Source of the DNA: Burkholderiales bacterium
GTDB lineage: Bacteria; Pseudomonadota; Gammaproteobacteria; Burkholderiales; Burkholderiaceae_C
DNA: 58,068 bases
NCBI GenBank assembly: GCA_028868995.1
Contig: JAGWTH010000024.1
Coordinates: forward strand, 1-58,068
Direction: 5' to 3'
Notes under the pieces: generated by a model
What the model saw: only the letters and a program-made list of their open reading frames with translations
Told to the model about the DNA's origin: nothing
The model's database searches: none
Made by a program: the position numbers and the translations under genes
Part shown: positions 27,861 through 39,903 of the stretch, in pieces
Layout: each line of letters opens with the position of its first letter
How positions within the stretch are numbered: position 1 is the first letter of the stretch

Positions 27861-29188
27861 ACGCGTCCCAAGTGCTCGCGCAGTTCCAGGCCACGGGCGT
27901 CCAGACCTGCTTCCACGACCGCCACATCGCCCCGCAGATCTACGCGGGCCTGGATGGCACCAACTGGCGCCTGAAGGACTACGAGGCGCGCGACGGCTAC
28001 CGGGCGCTGCGCAAGATCCTCTCCGAGTGCCTGACCCAGGACCAGGTGATCGCCACCGTCAAGGAAAGCGCGCTGCGCGGCCGCGGCGGCGCCGGCTTCC
28101 CCACGGGCCTGAAGTGGAGCTTCATGCCCCGCCAGTTCCCCGGCCAGAAGTACCTGGTCTGCAATTCCGACGAGGGTGAGCCCGGGACCTGCAAGGACCG
28201 CGACATCCTGATGTACAACCCCCACATCGTGATCGAGGGGATGATCATCGCGGCCTACGCGATGGGCATCACCGTGGGGTACAACTACATCCACGGCGAG
28301 ATCTTCCAGGTCTACGAGCGCTTCGAGGAGGCACTGGAAGAGGCGCGCGCCGCCGGCTACCTGGGCAACAACATCCTCGGCTCGAACTTCTCGTTCCAGC
28401 TGCACGCCCACCACGGCTTCGGCGCCTACATCTGCGGCGAGGAGACGGCGCTGCTGGAGTCGCTGGAGGGCAAGAAGGGCCAGCCGCGCTTCAAGCCGCC
28501 GTTCCCGGCGAGCTTCGGCCTGTACGGCAAGCCCACCACCATCAACAACACCGAGACCTTCGCGGCGGTGCCCTGGATCATCCGCAACGGCGGCCAGGCC
28601 TACCTCGAGTGCGGCAAGCCGAACAACGGCGGCACCAAGATCTTCTCGGTCTCCGGCGACGTCGAGCTGCCGGGCAACTACGAGGTCCCGCTGGGCACGC
28701 CGTTCGCCAAGCTGCTGGAGCTCGCCGGCGGCGTGAAGGGCGGCCGCCAGCTCAAGGCGGTGATCCCGGGCGGCTCCTCCGCCCCCGTGCTGCCGGCGGC
28801 CACCATGATGGACTGCACGATGGACTACGACTCCATCGCCAAGGCCGGCTCCATGCTGGGCTCGGGCGCCGTCATCGTGATGGACGAGACGCGCGACATG
28901 GTGGAGAGCCTGCTGCGCCTGTCCTACTTCTACATGCACGAGTCCTGCGGCCAGTGCACGCCCTGCCGCGAGGGCACGGGCTGGATGTGGCGCGTGATCG
29001 AGCGCATCCACGACGGAACCGGCCGCCCGGGCGACCTCGACCTGCTGAACTCCGTGGCCGACAACATCATGGGCCGCACGATCTGCGCGCTGGGCGACGC
29101 CGCCGCCATGCCGGTGCGCGCGATGCTCAAGCACTTCCGGCACGAGTTCGAGGCCAAGATTCAAAGCGCGGAGCGCGTGACCCAATGA
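27857..29188 (+). CDS. nuoF: NADH-quinone oxidoreductase subunit F
   Basis: A 443-residue 51-kDa subunit that oxidises NADH with FMN. The FMN/NADH region has [19 protein letters not shown] near residues 72-90. The N3 [4Fe-4S] cluster ligands lie in [12 protein letters not shown] and a further Cys about 40 residues on (TICALGD). The upstream frame is a shadow of nuoE; the ATG at 27857 overlaps its stop. Confidence 0.97.
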   Translation: MNASQVLAQFQATGVQTCFHDRHIAPQIYAGLDGTNWRLKDYEARDGYRALRKILSECLTQDQVIATVKESALRGRGGAGFPTGLKWSFMPRQFPGQKYLVCNSDEGEPGTCKDRDILMYNPHIVIEGMIIAAYAMGITVGYNYIHGEIFQVYERFEEALEEARAAGYLGNNILGSNFSFQLHAHHGFGAYICGEETALLESLEGKKGQPRFKPPFPASFGLYGKPTTINNTETFAAVPWIIRNGGQAYLECGKPNNGGTKIFSVSGDVELPGNYEVPLGTPFAKLLELAGGVKGGRQLKAVIPGGSSAPVLPAATMMDCTMDYDSIAKAGSMLGSGAVIVMDETRDMVESLLRLSYFYMHESCGQCTPCREGTGWMWRVIERIHDGTGRPGDLDLLNSVADNIMGRTICALGDAAAMPVRAMLKHFRHEFEAKIQSAERVTQ

Positions 29189-31311
29189 TTGAGATCACCC
29201 TCGACGGCCAGAAGGTGGAGGTTGCCGAAGGCAGCATGGTGATGCATGCGGCCGAGAAGGCCGGCACTTACATCCCCCACTTCTGCTACCACAAGAAGCT
29301 CTCCATCGCGGCCAACTGCCGCATGTGCCTGGTGGACGTGGAGAAGGCGCCCAAGCCCATGCCGGCCTGCGCCACGCCCGTGACCAACGGCATGATCGTG
29401 CGCACCAAGAGCGACAAGGCGCTCAAGGCGCAGCAGTCGGTGATGGAGTTCCTGCTGATCAACCATCCGCTGGACTGCCCGATCTGCGACCAGGGCGGCG
29501 AATGCCAGCTGCAGGACCTGGCCGTGGGCTACGGCCCCGGCGCCTCGCGCTACCAGGAGGAAAAGCGCGTGGTGTTCCACAAGGACGTGGGACCGCTGAT
29601 CTCCATGGAGGAGATGAGCCGCTGCATCCACTGCACCCGCTGCGTGCGCTTCGGCCAGGAGATCGCCGGCGTCATGGAGCTGGGCATGGTCAACCGCGGC
29701 GAGCACAGCGAGATCACCACGGTGCTGGGCGACACGGTCGACTCCGAGGTCTCCGGCAACATGATCGACCTGTGCCCGGTCGGCGCGCTCACCAGCAAGC
29801 CGTTCCGCTACAGCGCCCGGCCCTGGGAGCTGTCGCGCCGCCGCTCGGTGAGCCCGCACGACTCCACCGGCGCCAACCTGGTGGTCCAGGTCAAGAACAA
29901 CAAGGTGATGCGCGTTCTCCCGTTCGAGAACAACGACGTCAATGAGTGCTGGCTGGCCGACCGCGACCGCTTCTCCTACGAGGCCCTGAATTCCTCCGAG
30001 CGCCTCACCACGCCCATGCTGAAGCAGGGCGGCGAGTGGAAGCCGGTGGACTGGCAGACCGCGCTGGAGTACGTCGCGCGCGGCGTCGGTGACGTCCAGT
30101 CGCAGCACGGGGCGCAGGCCATCGGCGCCCTGGTCAGCCCGCACAGCACCGTGGAGGAGCTGTTCCTGGCACAGAAGCTGGTGCGCGCGCTGGGCAGCGA
30201 GAACATCGACCACCGCCTGCGCCACGCCGAATTCGCGCCCGCCGAAGGCGTGCGCTGGCTGGGCACCTCCATCGCCTCGCTGTCCACGCTGCAGCGCGCG
30301 CTGGTGGTCGGCTCCAACCTGCGCAAGGACCACCCGCTGTTCGCGCTGCGCGTGCGCGCGGCGGTGCGCGCCGGCGCGCAGGTGAGCGTCGTCCACGACC
30401 GCGACAACGACTGGGCGATGAACATCGCCGCCAAGGCGATCGTGCCGGCCGGCCAATGGGTGCAGGCGCTGGCCGACGTGGCTGCCGCCATCGCCGCCGA
30501 GAAGGGCGGCCAGGCCCCGCTGCCCGGCAACGCCACGCCGGCGGCGAAGGCGATCGCCGCCTCGCTGCTGGCCGGCGAGCGCAAGGCGATCCTCCTGGGC
30601 AACGCCGCGGCCCATCACCCGAACGCCAGCTCGCTGCTGGCCCTGGCGAACTGGATCGGCGCCCAGGCCGGCGCCACCGTGGGCTACCTGACCGAGGCGG
30701 CCAACACCGTCGGCGCCCAGCTGGTCGAGGCGATGCCGGGAGAGGGCGGCCTGAACGCGGGCCAGATGCTCGCGGGCGGCCTGAAGGCGCTGTTCCTGCT
30801 GAACACCGAACCCGAGTTCGATTCCGCCGCCGGCGCTGCCGCGCGCAAGCTGGGGCAGGGCGGCGGCATGGTCGTGACCCTGAGCCCGTTCCAGGCCAAC
30901 CTGGACATCAGCGATGTGCTGCTGCCCATCGCGCCCTGGACCGAGACCCCGGGCACCTTCGTCAACGCCGAAGGCCGCGTGCAGTCCTTCCACGCCGTGG
31001 TCAAGCCGCTGGGCGAGACCCGCCCGGGCTGGAAGGTGCTGCGCGTGCTGGGCAACATGCTGGGCCTGCCGGGCTTCGATTACGAGTCCGCCGGCGAGGT
31101 GCTGGCCGCCGCGCGCGGTTCCGCCGACGCGCCGCAGGCCATGGTGCAGGGCGACCTGCTGTCCAACCGGTGCGGCAAGGCGCCGGCACCGGGCGACGCG
31201 AGTGCTCGCCCGGCCAGCGCCGCGATCTACCAGCTCGATGGCATCGTGCGCCGCGCGGCCTCGCTGCAGATGACCGCCGACGCCCGCGCGGCCCAGGAGG
31301 TGACGGCATGA
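29185..31311 (+). CDS. nuoG: NADH-quinone oxidoreductase subunit G
   Basis: A 708-residue 75-kDa subunit with the chain of iron-sulfur clusters. The [2Fe-2S] ligands lie in [14 protein letters not shown] and MPACATPV. The [4Fe-4S] ligands lie in [18 protein letters not shown] and in [13 protein letters not shown] molybdopterin-oxidoreductase-like but cofactor-free domain fills the C-terminal half. It is shorter than E. coli NuoG, usual for betaproteobacteria. Overlaps nuoF and nuoH by 4 bp. Confidence 0.96.
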   Translation: MIEITLDGQKVEVAEGSMVMHAAEKAGTYIPHFCYHKKLSIAANCRMCLVDVEKAPKPMPACATPVTNGMIVRTKSDKALKAQQSVMEFLLINHPLDCPICDQGGECQLQDLAVGYGPGASRYQEEKRVVFHKDVGPLISMEEMSRCIHCTRCVRFGQEIAGVMELGMVNRGEHSEITTVLGDTVDSEVSGNMIDLCPVGALTSKPFRYSARPWELSRRRSVSPHDSTGANLVVQVKNNKVMRVLPFENNDVNECWLADRDRFSYEALNSSERLTTPMLKQGGEWKPVDWQTALEYVARGVGDVQSQHGAQAIGALVSPHSTVEELFLAQKLVRALGSENIDHRLRHAEFAPAEGVRWLGTSIASLSTLQRALVVGSNLRKDHPLFALRVRAAVRAGAQVSVVHDRDNDWAMNIAAKAIVPAGQWVQALADVAAAIAAEKGGQAPLPGNATPAAKAIAASLLAGERKAILLGNAAAHHPNASSLLALANWIGAQAGATVGYLTEAANTVGAQLVEAMPGEGGLNAGQMLAGGLKALFLLNTEPEFDSAAGAAARKLGQGGGMVVTLSPFQANLDISDVLLPIAPWTETPGTFVNAEGRVQSFHAVVKPLGETRPGWKVLRVLGNMLGLPGFDYESAGEVLAAARGSADAPQAMVQGDLLSNRCGKAPAPGDASARPASAAIYQLDGIVRRAASLQMTADARAAQEVTA

Positions 31312-32390
31312 TCGACGCCCTCTACGGTTTCGGCAACGGCCTGGTCGCCGCCTCCTGGTGGACGCAGGCCGGCTGGCCCATCGTCTGGAACCTGATCAAG
31401 ATCGTGGTGCTGGTGCTGCCGCTGTTCGGCGCGGTGGCCTACCTGACGCTCTGGGAACGCAAGGGCATCGGCTTCACCCAGCTGCGCCCGGGGCCCAACC
31501 GCATCGGCCCCTTCGGCCTGCTGACCCCCATCGCGGACGCCCTGAAGCTGCTGACCAAGGAGATCATCCTCCCGACCGCGGCGAACAAGGGCCTGTTCTA
31601 CCTGGGCCCGATCATGGCCATCATGCCGGCGCTGGCCGCCTGGGTGGTGATCCCCTTCGGGCCCGAGGTGGCGCTGTCCAACATCAACGCCGGCCTGCTG
31701 TTCCTGATGGCGATCACCTCGCTGGAGGTGTACGGCATCATCATCGCCGGCTGGGCGTCGAACTCGAAGTACGCGTTCCTGGGCGCGCTGCGCGCCTCGG
31801 CGCAGATGGTGAGCTACGAGATCGCGATGGGCTTCTGCCTGGTGGTCGTGCTGATGGTCTCGGGCAGCCTGAACCTGACCGACATCGTGCTGCAGCAGGG
31901 CAAGGGCTGGTTCGCCGACCGCAACCTGAACTTCCTGTCCTGGAACTGGCTGCCGCTGCTGCCGATCTTCTTCGTCTACTTCATCTCCGGCCTGGCCGAG
32001 ACCAATCGCCACCCGTTCGACGTGGTGGAAGGCGAATCGGAGATCGTGGCCGGCCACATGATCGAGTACTCGGGCATGTCCTTCGCCATGTTTTTCCTGG
32101 CGGAGTACGCGAACATGTGGCTCGTGTCGATCCTCGCGGTCGTCATGTTCCTGGGCGGCTGGCTGCCGCCGATCGACGCGCCGCTGCTGAACCTGATCCC
32201 GGGCTGGATCTGGCTGGGAGCCAAGACCTTCGTGATGGTCACGATGTTCCTGTGGATCCGCTCGACGTTCCCGCGTTACCGCTACGACCAGATCATGCGC
32301 CTGGGCTGGAAGATCTTCATTCCGGTGACCCTGGTGTGGCTGGTCGTCGTCGGCGCGTGGATGCAGACCCCGTACAACATCTTCAAGTAA
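31308..32390 (+). CDS. nuoH: NADH-quinone oxidoreductase subunit H
   Basis: A 360-residue membrane subunit with about eight segments that couples the quinone site to the proton pumps. Signatures are [20 protein letters not shown] (about residues 50-69) and [20 protein letters not shown]. The start at 31308 overlaps the nuoG stop. Confidence 0.97.
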   Translation: MIDALYGFGNGLVAASWWTQAGWPIVWNLIKIVVLVLPLFGAVAYLTLWERKGIGFTQLRPGPNRIGPFGLLTPIADALKLLTKEIILPTAANKGLFYLGPIMAIMPALAAWVVIPFGPEVALSNINAGLLFLMAITSLEVYGIIIAGWASNSKYAFLGALRASAQMVSYEIAMGFCLVVVLMVSGSLNLTDIVLQQGKGWFADRNLNFLSWNWLPLLPIFFVYFISGLAETNRHPFDVVEGESEIVAGHMIEYSGMSFAMFFLAEYANMWLVSILAVVMFLGGWLPPIDAPLLNLIPGWIWLGAKTFVMVTMFLWIRSTFPRYRYDQIMRLGWKIFIPVTLVWLVVVGAWMQTPYNIFK

Positions 32391-32400
32391 GCGAGCAGCC

Positions 32401-32922
32401 ATGGCCACCGCTTCCCTGGCACCGACCAAGTCCGCCTTCTCCCTGGGCGACTTCCTCCGCAGCTTCATGCTCGTGGAGCTGTTCAAGGGCCTGCGCGTCA
32501 CGGGCAAGTACTTCTTCGCCCGCAAGATCACCGTGCAGTTCCCGGAGGAGAAGACGCCGCTCAGCCCGCGCTTCCGCGGCCTGCACGCGCTGCGCCGCTA
32601 CGACAACGGCGAGGAGCGCTGCATCGCCTGCAAGCTGTGCGAGGCCGTCTGCCCGGCGCTGGCGATCACCATCGAGAGCGAGCAGCGCGCCGACAACACG
32701 CGCCGCACCACCCGTTACGACATCGACCTGACCAAGTGCATCTTCTGCGGCTTCTGCGAGGAAAGCTGCCCGGTCGACTCGATCGTCGAGACCCACATCC
32801 TCGAATACCACGGCGAGAAGCGCGGCGACCTGTACTTCACCAAGGACATGCTGCTGGCCGTGGGCGATCGCTACGAGGCCGAGATCGCGGCCAACAAGGC
32901 GGCCGACGCCAGGTACCGCTGA
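32401..32922 (+). CDS. nuoI: NADH-quinone oxidoreductase subunit I
   Basis: A 173-residue TYKY-type subunit with two [4Fe-4S] clusters (N6a, N6b). Their ligands are in [18 protein letters not shown] and [19 protein letters not shown]. It bridges NuoG and NuoB in the peripheral arm. Ten bp after nuoH. Confidence 0.97.
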   Translation: MATASLAPTKSAFSLGDFLRSFMLVELFKGLRVTGKYFFARKITVQFPEEKTPLSPRFRGLHALRRYDNGEERCIACKLCEAVCPALAITIESEQRADNTRRTTRYDIDLTKCIFCGFCEESCPVDSIVETHILEYHGEKRGDLYFTKDMLLAVGDRYEAEIAANKAADARYR

Positions 32923-32946
32923 GCCCGGGAACAAGAAAGAAACTCC

Positions 32947-33600
32947 ATGGACGTCCGGACCGGTCTCTTCTACCTCTTCTCGCTGGTGCTGCTGTTCGCG
33001 GCCTTCCGCGTGATCACGGCGCGCAACCCGGTGTATGCGGCGCTGTTCCTGGTGCTCACCTTCTTCCAGGCCGCCGGCATCTGGCTGCTGCTGAAGGCGG
33101 AGTTCCTCGCCATTTCCCTGGTGCTGGTCTACGTCGGCGCGGTGATGGTGCTGTTCCTGTTCGTCGTGATGATGCTGGACATCGACGTCGACGCGCTGAA
33201 GGTCGGCTTCTGGAAGCACTTCCCGCTGGCCGCCACCATCGGCGCGCTGATCGCGCTGGAGATGGCCGCGGTGCTGATGGGCGGCTTCCGCCCGGCGGAG
33301 GAACCGCGCGCGCTGCCGGCCGTGGCCGCCGCCGCGCAGGCAGGCGTCCAGTTCTCCAACACCAAGGAACTGGGCAAGCTGCTCTACTCCGACTTCGTGT
33401 TCCCGCTGGAGATCGCCGCGGTGATCCTGGTGGTGGCGATCGTCGCGGCCATCGCGCTGACGCTGCGCCAGCGCAAGGACAGCAAGCACATCGACCCGTC
33501 GCTGCAGGTGCGCGTCAAGGCGCGCGACCGCCTGCAGATCGTGAAGCTGCCGCCGGCCCGCCCGGCGCAGGCCCCCGCCGCCGAGGAGAACCAGGCATGA
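32947..33600 (+). CDS. nuoJ: NADH-quinone oxidoreductase subunit J
   Basis: A 217-residue membrane subunit with five predicted segments. The conserved stretch is [24 protein letters not shown] (residues about 43-62, here [20 protein letters not shown]), followed by [14 protein letters not shown]. The C-terminal about 40 residues are hydrophilic and basic. Overlaps nuoK by 4 bp. Confidence 0.95.
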   Translation: MDVRTGLFYLFSLVLLFAAFRVITARNPVYAALFLVLTFFQAAGIWLLLKAEFLAISLVLVYVGAVMVLFLFVVMMLDIDVDALKVGFWKHFPLAATIGALIALEMAAVLMGGFRPAEEPRALPAVAAAAQAGVQFSNTKELGKLLYSDFVFPLEIAAVILVVAIVAAIALTLRQRKDSKHIDPSLQVRVKARDRLQIVKLPPARPAQAPAAEENQA

Positions 33601-33905
33601 CGCTGACGCTCGGACACTTCCTGACCCTGGGCGCGATCCTGTTCGCGCTGTCGGTGGTCGGCATCTTCCTGAACCGCCGCAACCTGATCGTGCTGCTCAT
33701 GGCCATCGAGCTGATGCTGCTGGCGGTCAACATGAACTTCGTGGCGTTCTCCTACTACCTGGGCGACATGCACGGCCAGGTGTTCGTGTTCTTCATCCTG
33801 ACGGTCGCCGCGGCGGAGTCGGCGATCGGCCTGGCGATCCTCGTGCTCCTGTTCCGCAACAAGCAGAACATCAACGTCGAAGAACTGAACGCGCTGCGGG
33901 GCTGA
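33597..33905 (+). CDS. nuoK: NADH-quinone oxidoreductase subunit K
   Basis: A 102-residue, three-segment membrane subunit related to MrpC. Conserved acidic residues lie in the second and third segments ([32 protein letters not shown]). The start is the ATG at 33597 overlapping the nuoJ stop; the longer frame upstream is a shadow. Confidence 0.96.
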   Translation: MTLTLGHFLTLGAILFALSVVGIFLNRRNLIVLLMAIELMLLAVNMNFVAFSYYLGDMHGQVFVFFILTVAAAESAIGLAILVLLFRNKQNINVEELNALRG

Positions 33906-33924
33906 CCCGCAAGCGGAAGAAACG

Positions 33925-35982
33925 ATGGCTACAACCCTCAACGCAGCTACGCTGCTCGCCGTCCCGCTCGCGCCGCTCGCCGGCGCGGCGATCGCGGGCA
34001 TCTTCGGCACCTCGCTCGGCGGCAACCTGATCGGGCGGCGCCTGTCGCACACGGTGACCATCCTGGGCGTGTTCATCGCCTTCGTGCTCTCGGCCCTGAC
34101 GCTCAAGAGCGTCGCCGTCGACGGCGCCCGCTTCAACCAGACGATCTACGAGTGGATGGTGGTGGGCAGCCTGAAGATGGAGGTCGGCTTCCTCGTCGAC
34201 GGCCTCACCGCGATGATGATGTGCGTGGTGACCTTCGTGTCGCTGATGGTGCACATCTACACCGTCGGCTACATGGAGGAGGACGAGGGCTACGACCGCT
34301 TCTTCGCCTACATCTCGCTCTTCACCTTCTCCATGCTGATGCTGGTGATGAGCAACAACTTCCTCCAGCTGTTCTTCGGCTGGGAGGCGGTGGGCCTGGT
34401 GTCCTACCTGCTGATCGGCTTCTGGTTCACCCGGCCGACCGCCATCTTCGCCAACCTGAAGGCCTTCCTGGTCAACCGCGTCGGCGACTTCGGCTTCATC
34501 CTGGGCATCGGACTGATCGCCGCCTACGCCGGCACGCTAAATTACGGCGAGACCTTCGCCAAGGCCGGCGAGCTCAGCGGCCTGCCCTTCGGCCTGGGCA
34601 CCGACTGGCGCCTGATCACCGTGATCTGCATCTGCCTGTTCGTCGGCGCCATGGGCAAGAGCGCGCAGTTCCCGCTGCACGTGTGGCTGCCCGACTCGAT
34701 GGAAGGCCCGACCCCGATCTCCGCGCTGATCCACGCCGCCACCATGGTGACGGCCGGCATCTTCATGGTCGCGCGCATGTCGCCGCTGTACGAGCTGTCG
34801 GACACCGCGCTGTCCTTCATCCTGGTGATCGGCGCCATCACGGCCCTGTTCATGGGCTTCCTGGGGATCATCCAGAACGACATCAAGCGGGTGGTGGCGT
34901 ACTCCACGCTGTCGCAGCTGGGGTACATGACCGTGGCCCTGGGCGCCTCCGCCTACGGCGTGGCGGTGTTCCACCTGATGACGCACGCCTTCTTCAAGGC
35001 GCTGCTGTTCCTGGCGGCCGGCTCGGTGATCATGGGCATGCACCACAACCAGGACATCCGCTGGATGGGCGGCGTGCGCAAGTACATGCCCGTCACCTGG
35101 ATCACCTCGCTGCTGGGGTCGCTGGCCCTGATCGGCACGCCGCTGTTCGCCGGCTTCTACTCCAAGGATTCGATCATCGAGGCGGTGCACCTGTCGCACC
35201 TGCCGGGTTCCGGTTTCGCCTACTTCGCGGTGGTCGCGAGCGTGTTCGTCACGGCCCTCTACTCCTTCCGGCTGTACTTCCTGGTCTTCCACGGCAAGGA
35301 GCGCTACGACCAGGCCCCGGCCCACGAGCACGAGGCCGACGAGGAGCCCGACCCGCACCACCACCACGACGAGCATGCGAAGCCGCACGAGTCCCCCTGG
35401 GTCGTGACCGTGCCGCTGATCCTGCTGGCCATCCCCTCGGTGGTGATCGGCTACCTGACCATCCAGCCGATGCTGTACGGCGACTTCCTCAAGGACGCGA
35501 TCTTCGTGAACGCCGAGCGCCACCCGGCGCTGGAGGAGATGGGCAAGGAATTCCACGGGCCCCTGGCCATGGCGCTGCACGGCTTCACCGCGCTGCCGTT
35601 CTGGCTGGCCCTGGCCGGCGTGGCGCTCGCCTGGTACCTGTACATGAAGAACACGGCGCTGCCGGCGCGCATCCAGCGGATGTTCCAGCCGGTCTACACG
35701 CTGCTGGAGAACAAGTACTACATGGACTGGATCAACGAGAACCTGATCGCCCCGGCGGCGCGCGCCGTCGGCCGCGGCCTGTGGAAGGGCGGCGACCAGG
35801 GCGTGATCGAGGGCGTGTTCGTCAACGGCAGCGCGCGCGTGGTCGGCTGGTTCGCCGGCGTGGTGCGCTGGGTGCAGTCCGGCTACATCTACCACTACGC
35901 GTTCGCGATGCTGGTGGGCGTCGTGGTGCTGATGTCGTACTTCGTCAGCTGGCCGATGATCTCCGACTGGCTGAAGAAGTAG
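33925..35982 (+). CDS. nuoL: NADH-quinone oxidoreductase subunit L
   Basis: A 685-residue antiporter-like proton-pumping subunit with many membrane segments and the long lateral helix. Family core motifs include NNFLQLFFGWEAVGLVSYLL, FPLHVWLPDSMEGPTPISAL and MVTAGIFMVARMSPLY. Around residues 465-490 a hydrophilic loop is His/Glu/Asp-rich (AHEHEADEEPDPHHHHDEH), probably on the cytoplasmic side. Ordinary otherwise and full length. Confidence 0.97.
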   Translation: MATTLNAATLLAVPLAPLAGAAIAGIFGTSLGGNLIGRRLSHTVTILGVFIAFVLSALTLKSVAVDGARFNQTIYEWMVVGSLKMEVGFLVDGLTAMMMCVVTFVSLMVHIYTVGYMEEDEGYDRFFAYISLFTFSMLMLVMSNNFLQLFFGWEAVGLVSYLLIGFWFTRPTAIFANLKAFLVNRVGDFGFILGIGLIAAYAGTLNYGETFAKAGELSGLPFGLGTDWRLITVICICLFVGAMGKSAQFPLHVWLPDSMEGPTPISALIHAATMVTAGIFMVARMSPLYELSDTALSFILVIGAITALFMGFLGIIQNDIKRVVAYSTLSQLGYMTVALGASAYGVAVFHLMTHAFFKALLFLAAGSVIMGMHHNQDIRWMGGVRKYMPVTWITSLLGSLALIGTPLFAGFYSKDSIIEAVHLSHLPGSGFAYFAVVASVFVTALYSFRLYFLVFHGKERYDQAPAHEHEADEEPDPHHHHDEHAKPHESPWVVTVPLILLAIPSVVIGYLTIQPMLYGDFLKDAIFVNAERHPALEEMGKEFHGPLAMALHGFTALPFWLALAGVALAWYLYMKNTALPARIQRMFQPVYTLLENKYYMDWINENLIAPAARAVGRGLWKGGDQGVIEGVFVNGSARVVGWFAGVVRWVQSGYIYHYAFAMLVGVVVLMSYFVSWPMISDWLKK

Positions 35983-35995
35983 GGGAACAAGAACA

Positions 35996-37474
35996 ATGAA
36001 GATGGGACTCCTCTCTCTCGCGATCTGGCTGCCGATCGCTTTCGGGGCGCTGCTGCTGGCGCTGGGCCGCGACGACCAGGCCCGCACGGTGCGCTGGATC
36101 GCCCTGGTCGGCGCGCTGGCCGGCTTCCTGGTCACGCTGCCCCTGTACGGGCGGTTCGACACCTCCACGGCCTCCATGCAGTTCGTGGAGAACGTGCCCT
36201 GGATCGCGCGCTTCAACGTCAACTACCACCTCGGCGTCGACGGCATCTCGCTGTGGTTCGTGCTGCTGACAGCCTTCATCACGCTGATCGTGGTGATCTC
36301 CGCCTGGCAGGTGATCACCGAGCGCGTGAACCAGTACATGGGCGCCTTCCTGATCCTGTCGGGGCTCATGATCGGCGTGTTCTGCGCGCTCGACGGCATC
36401 CTGTTCTACGTGTTCTTCGAGGCCACGCTGATCCCGATGTACCTGATCATCGGCATCTGGGGCGGCCCGAACCGGATCTACGCGGCCTTCAAGTTCTTCC
36501 TGTACACGCTGCTCGGCTCGCTGCTGATGCTGGTGGCGCTGATCTACCTGTACAACAAGTCGGGCGGCAGCTTCGACATCCTGACCTGGCACAAGCTGCC
36601 GCTGCCGGCGCTGGCGCAGACGCTGCTGTTCTTCGCCTTCTTCGCCGCCTTTGCGGTGAAGGTGCCGATGTGGCCGGTGCACACCTGGCTGCCGGACGTG
36701 CACGTGGAGGCGCCCACCGGCGGCTCCGCGGTGCTGGCGGCGATCATGCTGAAGCTGGGCGCCTACGGCTTCCTGCGCTTCTCGATGCCGATCGCCCCCG
36801 ACGCCGCGCGCGAGTGGGCCTGGCTGATCATCGCGCTGTCGCTGATCGCGGTGATCTACGTCGGCCTGGTGGCGATGGTGCAGCAGGACATGAAGAAGCT
36901 GGTGGCCTATTCGTCGGTCGCCCACATGGGCTTCGTGACCCTGGGCTTCTTCCTCTTCAACGACCTGGGCGTGGCTGGCGGCATCGTGCAGATGATCGCC
37001 CACGGCTTCGTCTCGGGCGCCATGTTCCTGTGCATCGGCGTGCTGTACGACCGCGTGCACTCGCGCCAGATCGCCGACTACGGCGGCGTGGTCAACACCA
37101 TGCCGAGCTTCGCGGCCTTCGGCATCCTGTTCGCCATGGCCAACTGCGGCCTGCCGGGCACCGCCGGCTTCGTGGGCGAATGGATGGTCATCCTGGCGGC
37201 GGTCAAGTCCAACTTCTGGCTGGGCCTGGGCGCGGCCTCCGCGCTGATCTTCGGCGCCGCCTACACCCTGTGGATGGTCAAGCGGGTCTACCTGGGCGCG
37301 GTGGCCAACGAGCACGTCAAGGCGCTCACCGACATCAACGCCCGCGAGTTCCTGATGCTGGCGCTGCTGGCGATCGCGGTGCTGTACATGGGCATCCACC
37401 CCAAGCCTTTCACCGACGTGATGAACGCCTCGGTGGCGAACTTCCTGCAGCAGGTCGCCGCCTCCAAGCTGTGA
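35996..37474 (+). CDS. nuoM: NADH-quinone oxidoreductase subunit M
   Basis: A 492-residue antiporter-like subunit. Motifs include [40 protein letters not shown] (with the conserved Glu of the pumping channel) and [20 protein letters not shown]. It starts 13 bp after nuoL and is full length. Confidence 0.97.
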   Translation: MKMGLLSLAIWLPIAFGALLLALGRDDQARTVRWIALVGALAGFLVTLPLYGRFDTSTASMQFVENVPWIARFNVNYHLGVDGISLWFVLLTAFITLIVVISAWQVITERVNQYMGAFLILSGLMIGVFCALDGILFYVFFEATLIPMYLIIGIWGGPNRIYAAFKFFLYTLLGSLLMLVALIYLYNKSGGSFDILTWHKLPLPALAQTLLFFAFFAAFAVKVPMWPVHTWLPDVHVEAPTGGSAVLAAIMLKLGAYGFLRFSMPIAPDAAREWAWLIIALSLIAVIYVGLVAMVQQDMKKLVAYSSVAHMGFVTLGFFLFNDLGVAGGIVQMIAHGFVSGAMFLCIGVLYDRVHSRQIADYGGVVNTMPSFAAFGILFAMANCGLPGTAGFVGEWMVILAAVKSNFWLGLGAASALIFGAAYTLWMVKRVYLGAVANEHVKALTDINAREFLMLALLAIAVLYMGIHPKPFTDVMNASVANFLQQVAASKL

Positions 37475-37496
37475 CGCCGCCAGGGAACAGAGAACC

Positions 37497-38990
37497 ATGA
37501 TGGACAACACGAGTCTCGCCGTCGTCGCCCCGGAGATCGCGCTCCTGGCGATGGCCTGCGTCATCGCCCTGGTGGACCTGGGCGTCAGGAGCCGCCTGCG
37601 CAACCTGACCTACGCGCTTTCGATGCTCACGCTCGCGGCGATCGCCTGGTACACCGGCGACCTGGCCGCCACGGGCGACACCGCCTACGGCTTCGGCCGC
37701 ATGGTGGTGAGCGACGCCATGGGCAACTGGCTGAAGTGCTTCTCCAGCATCGCCATGATGGTGTGCCTGGTCTACGGCCGGCCCTACGCGGGCGACCGCG
37801 ACATGCTGCGCGGCGGCGAGCTGTTCACCCTGGCGCTGTTCGCGCTGCTGGGCATCTTCGTGATGATCGGCGGCAACAACTTCCTGGTGCTGTACCTGGG
37901 CCTGGAACTGCTCACGCTTTCCAGCTACGCGCTGGTGGCGCTGCGCCGCGACCACACCGTGGCCACCGAGGCCGCCATGAAGTACTTCATCCTGGGCGCC
38001 ATGGCCTCGGGCTTCCTCCTGTACGGCCTGTCCATGATCTACGGCGCCACCGGCTCGCTGGATGTCGGCACCGTGTTCAAGATCGTCGGCTCCGGCCAGG
38101 TGAAGCACCAGGTGCTCGTGTTCGGCCTGGTGTTCATCGTCGCCGGCCTGGCCTTCAAGCTGGGCGCAGCGCCCTTCCACATGTGGATCCCGGACGTCTA
38201 CCAGGGCGCCCCGACCGCGGTCACGCTGATGATCGGCTCCGCCCCCGAGCTGGCCGCCTTCGCCATCGCCATCCGGCTGCTGGTGGAAGGCCTGCTGCCG
38301 CTGGCGATCGACTGGCAGCAGATGCTGGTGGTGCTGGCCGTGGCCTCGCTGTTCATCGGCAACCTGGCCGCCATCGCGCAGACCAACCTCAAGCGCATGC
38401 TGGCCTATTCGACCATCGGCCAGATGGGCTTCGTGCTGCTGGGCCTGGTGTCGGGCGTGGTCGACGGCGTCGCGACGCCCGAGCACATGCGCACCGCCTA
38501 CAGCTCCGCGATGTTCTACATCGTGACCTACGTGCTGACCACGCTGGCGAGCTTCGGCGTGATCCTGCTGCTGGCGCGCGAGGGCTTCGAGAGCGAGGAG
38601 ATCTCCGACCTCGCCGGCTTGAACCAGCGCAGCCCGCTGTACGCGGCGATCATGTCGATCTGCCTGTTCTCGCTGGCCGGCGTGCCGCCGCTGGTGGGCT
38701 TCTACGCCAAGCTGGCGGTGCTGCAGGCCCTGCTGATCTCCGGCAGCGCGCTGTCCATCGGGCTGGCGGTGTTCGCGGTCATGATGTCGCTGGTCGCGGC
38801 CTTCTACTACATCCGCGTGGTCAAGGTGATGTACTTCGATTCGCCGCTGACCGCCACCACCGTCTCGGCCCCGGCCGACGTGCGCGTGGTGCTGAGCCTC
38901 AACGGCGCGCTGGTGCTGCTGCTGGGCATCCTGCCCGGCGGCCTGATGACGCTGTGCTCGCAGGCCATCCTGAAGATGCTCGGTACCTGA
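37497..38990 (+). CDS. nuoN: NADH-quinone oxidoreductase subunit N
   Basis: A 497-residue antiporter-like subunit closing the canonical nuo set. Motifs include [40 protein letters not shown] and [20 protein letters not shown]. Two adjacent ATG codons (37497 and 37500) could serve as start; the first is given. A DUF2818 gene follows after 15 bp. Confidence 0.96.
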   Translation: MMDNTSLAVVAPEIALLAMACVIALVDLGVRSRLRNLTYALSMLTLAAIAWYTGDLAATGDTAYGFGRMVVSDAMGNWLKCFSSIAMMVCLVYGRPYAGDRDMLRGGELFTLALFALLGIFVMIGGNNFLVLYLGLELLTLSSYALVALRRDHTVATEAAMKYFILGAMASGFLLYGLSMIYGATGSLDVGTVFKIVGSGQVKHQVLVFGLVFIVAGLAFKLGAAPFHMWIPDVYQGAPTAVTLMIGSAPELAAFAIAIRLLVEGLLPLAIDWQQMLVVLAVASLFIGNLAAIAQTNLKRMLAYSTIGQMGFVLLGLVSGVVDGVATPEHMRTAYSSAMFYIVTYVLTTLASFGVILLLAREGFESEEISDLAGLNQRSPLYAAIMSICLFSLAGVPPLVGFYAKLAVLQALLISGSALSIGLAVFAVMMSLVAAFYYIRVVKVMYFDSPLTATTVSAPADVRVVLSLNGALVLLLGILPGGLMTLCSQAILKMLGT

Positions 38991-39005
38991 AGGCGAAGAC
39001 GAGAC

Positions 39006-39311
39006 GTGACGCAAACAGGTTCGATCTGGCTGGTCCTGGTGCTGGCCTTCTGCGCCGCCAACCTGCCTTTCCTCACCGAACGCCTGTTCGGCGTGGTGGC
39101 GCTCGCGCGGGGCAAGAACCTCGCCATGCGCCTGGGCGAGCTGGTGGTGCTGTACTTCGTGGTGGGCGGCGTGGGCCTGTTCCTGGAACAGCGCGCCGGC
39201 CAGATCTCGCCGCAGGGCTGGGAGTTCTACGCCGTCACCGGCGCGCTGTTCCTCACCTTCGCCTTCCCCGGCTTCGTGTGGCGCTACCTGTATAAGCCGC
39301 GGCAGCACTGA
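39006..39311 (+). CDS. DUF2818 family membrane protein
   Basis: A 101-residue protein with a GTG start and about three hydrophobic segments (SIWLVLVLAFCAANLPFLTE; GELVVLYFVVGGVGLFLEQ; ALFLTFAFPGFVWRYLY). It belongs to DUF2818, found directly after nuoN in Burkholderiales. The position suggests an accessory role in complex I assembly or stability, but this is inference from context. A NUDIX gene starts 4 bp after its stop. Confidence 0.85.
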   Translation: MTQTGSIWLVLVLAFCAANLPFLTERLFGVVALARGKNLAMRLGELVVLYFVVGGVGLFLEQRAGQISPQGWEFYAVTGALFLTFAFPGFVWRYLYKPRQH

Positions 39312-39315
39312 GGCC

Positions 39316-39903
39316 ATGGCCGACGACCGCCACCTGACCGAGCAGACCACGGCCCGCGAGGAACTGCTGCGGGGCCATTTCCTGCACGTCGTGCGCGACA
39401 CGGTGCGCCTGCCCGATGGCGGCTCGGCCAGCCGCGAGTACGTGCTGCATCCGGGGGCCGTGGCGGTCGTTCCCCTGCTGGACGACGGCCGCATCGTGCT
39501 GGAGCGCCAGTACCGCCACCCGATGCGGCAGGTGATGATCGAGCTGCCGGCCGGCAAGATGGACGAGGGCGAAGGCGCCCTGGCCTGCGGCCGGCGCGAG
39601 CTGCTGGAGGAGACCGGCTACGTGGCCCGCGAATGGGCCTACGCGTTCACCCTGTACCCGACGGTCGCCTACTCCGACGAGGCGATCCAGGTCTGGTTCG
39701 CCCGCGGCCTGGAACACCGCGGCGCGCAACTGGACCACGGCGAGTTCCTGGAGGTGTTCACGGCCACCCCGGCGGAGTTCCTCAACTGGTGCCGCACCGG
39801 CCGCATCACGGACTCCAAGACCCTGGCGGCGGCGCTCTGGATCCAGAACGTGCTCGCCGGGACTTGGAAACTGGACTGGCAGACGCCATCTGGGGCGGCA
39901 TGA
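39316..39903 (+). CDS. NUDIX hydrolase (ADP-ribose pyrophosphatase type)
   Basis: A 195-residue NUDIX enzyme. The Nudix box G-x5-E-x7-REL-x-EE-x-G is intact at residues 80-101 (GKMDEGEGALACGR then RELLEETG). It is preceded by IVLERQYRHPMRQVMIELPA, the arrangement typical of ADP-ribose pyrophosphatases (NudF-like). It probably hydrolyses ADP-ribose or similar dinucleotides, which fits a neighbour of NADH dehydrogenase. The stop overlaps the DUF1178 start by 4 bp. Confidence 0.9.
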   Translation: MADDRHLTEQTTAREELLRGHFLHVVRDTVRLPDGGSASREYVLHPGAVAVVPLLDDGRIVLERQYRHPMRQVMIELPAGKMDEGEGALACGRRELLEETGYVAREWAYAFTLYPTVAYSDEAIQVWFARGLEHRGAQLDHGEFLEVFTATPAEFLNWCRTGRITDSKTLAAALWIQNVLAGTWKLDWQTPSGAA

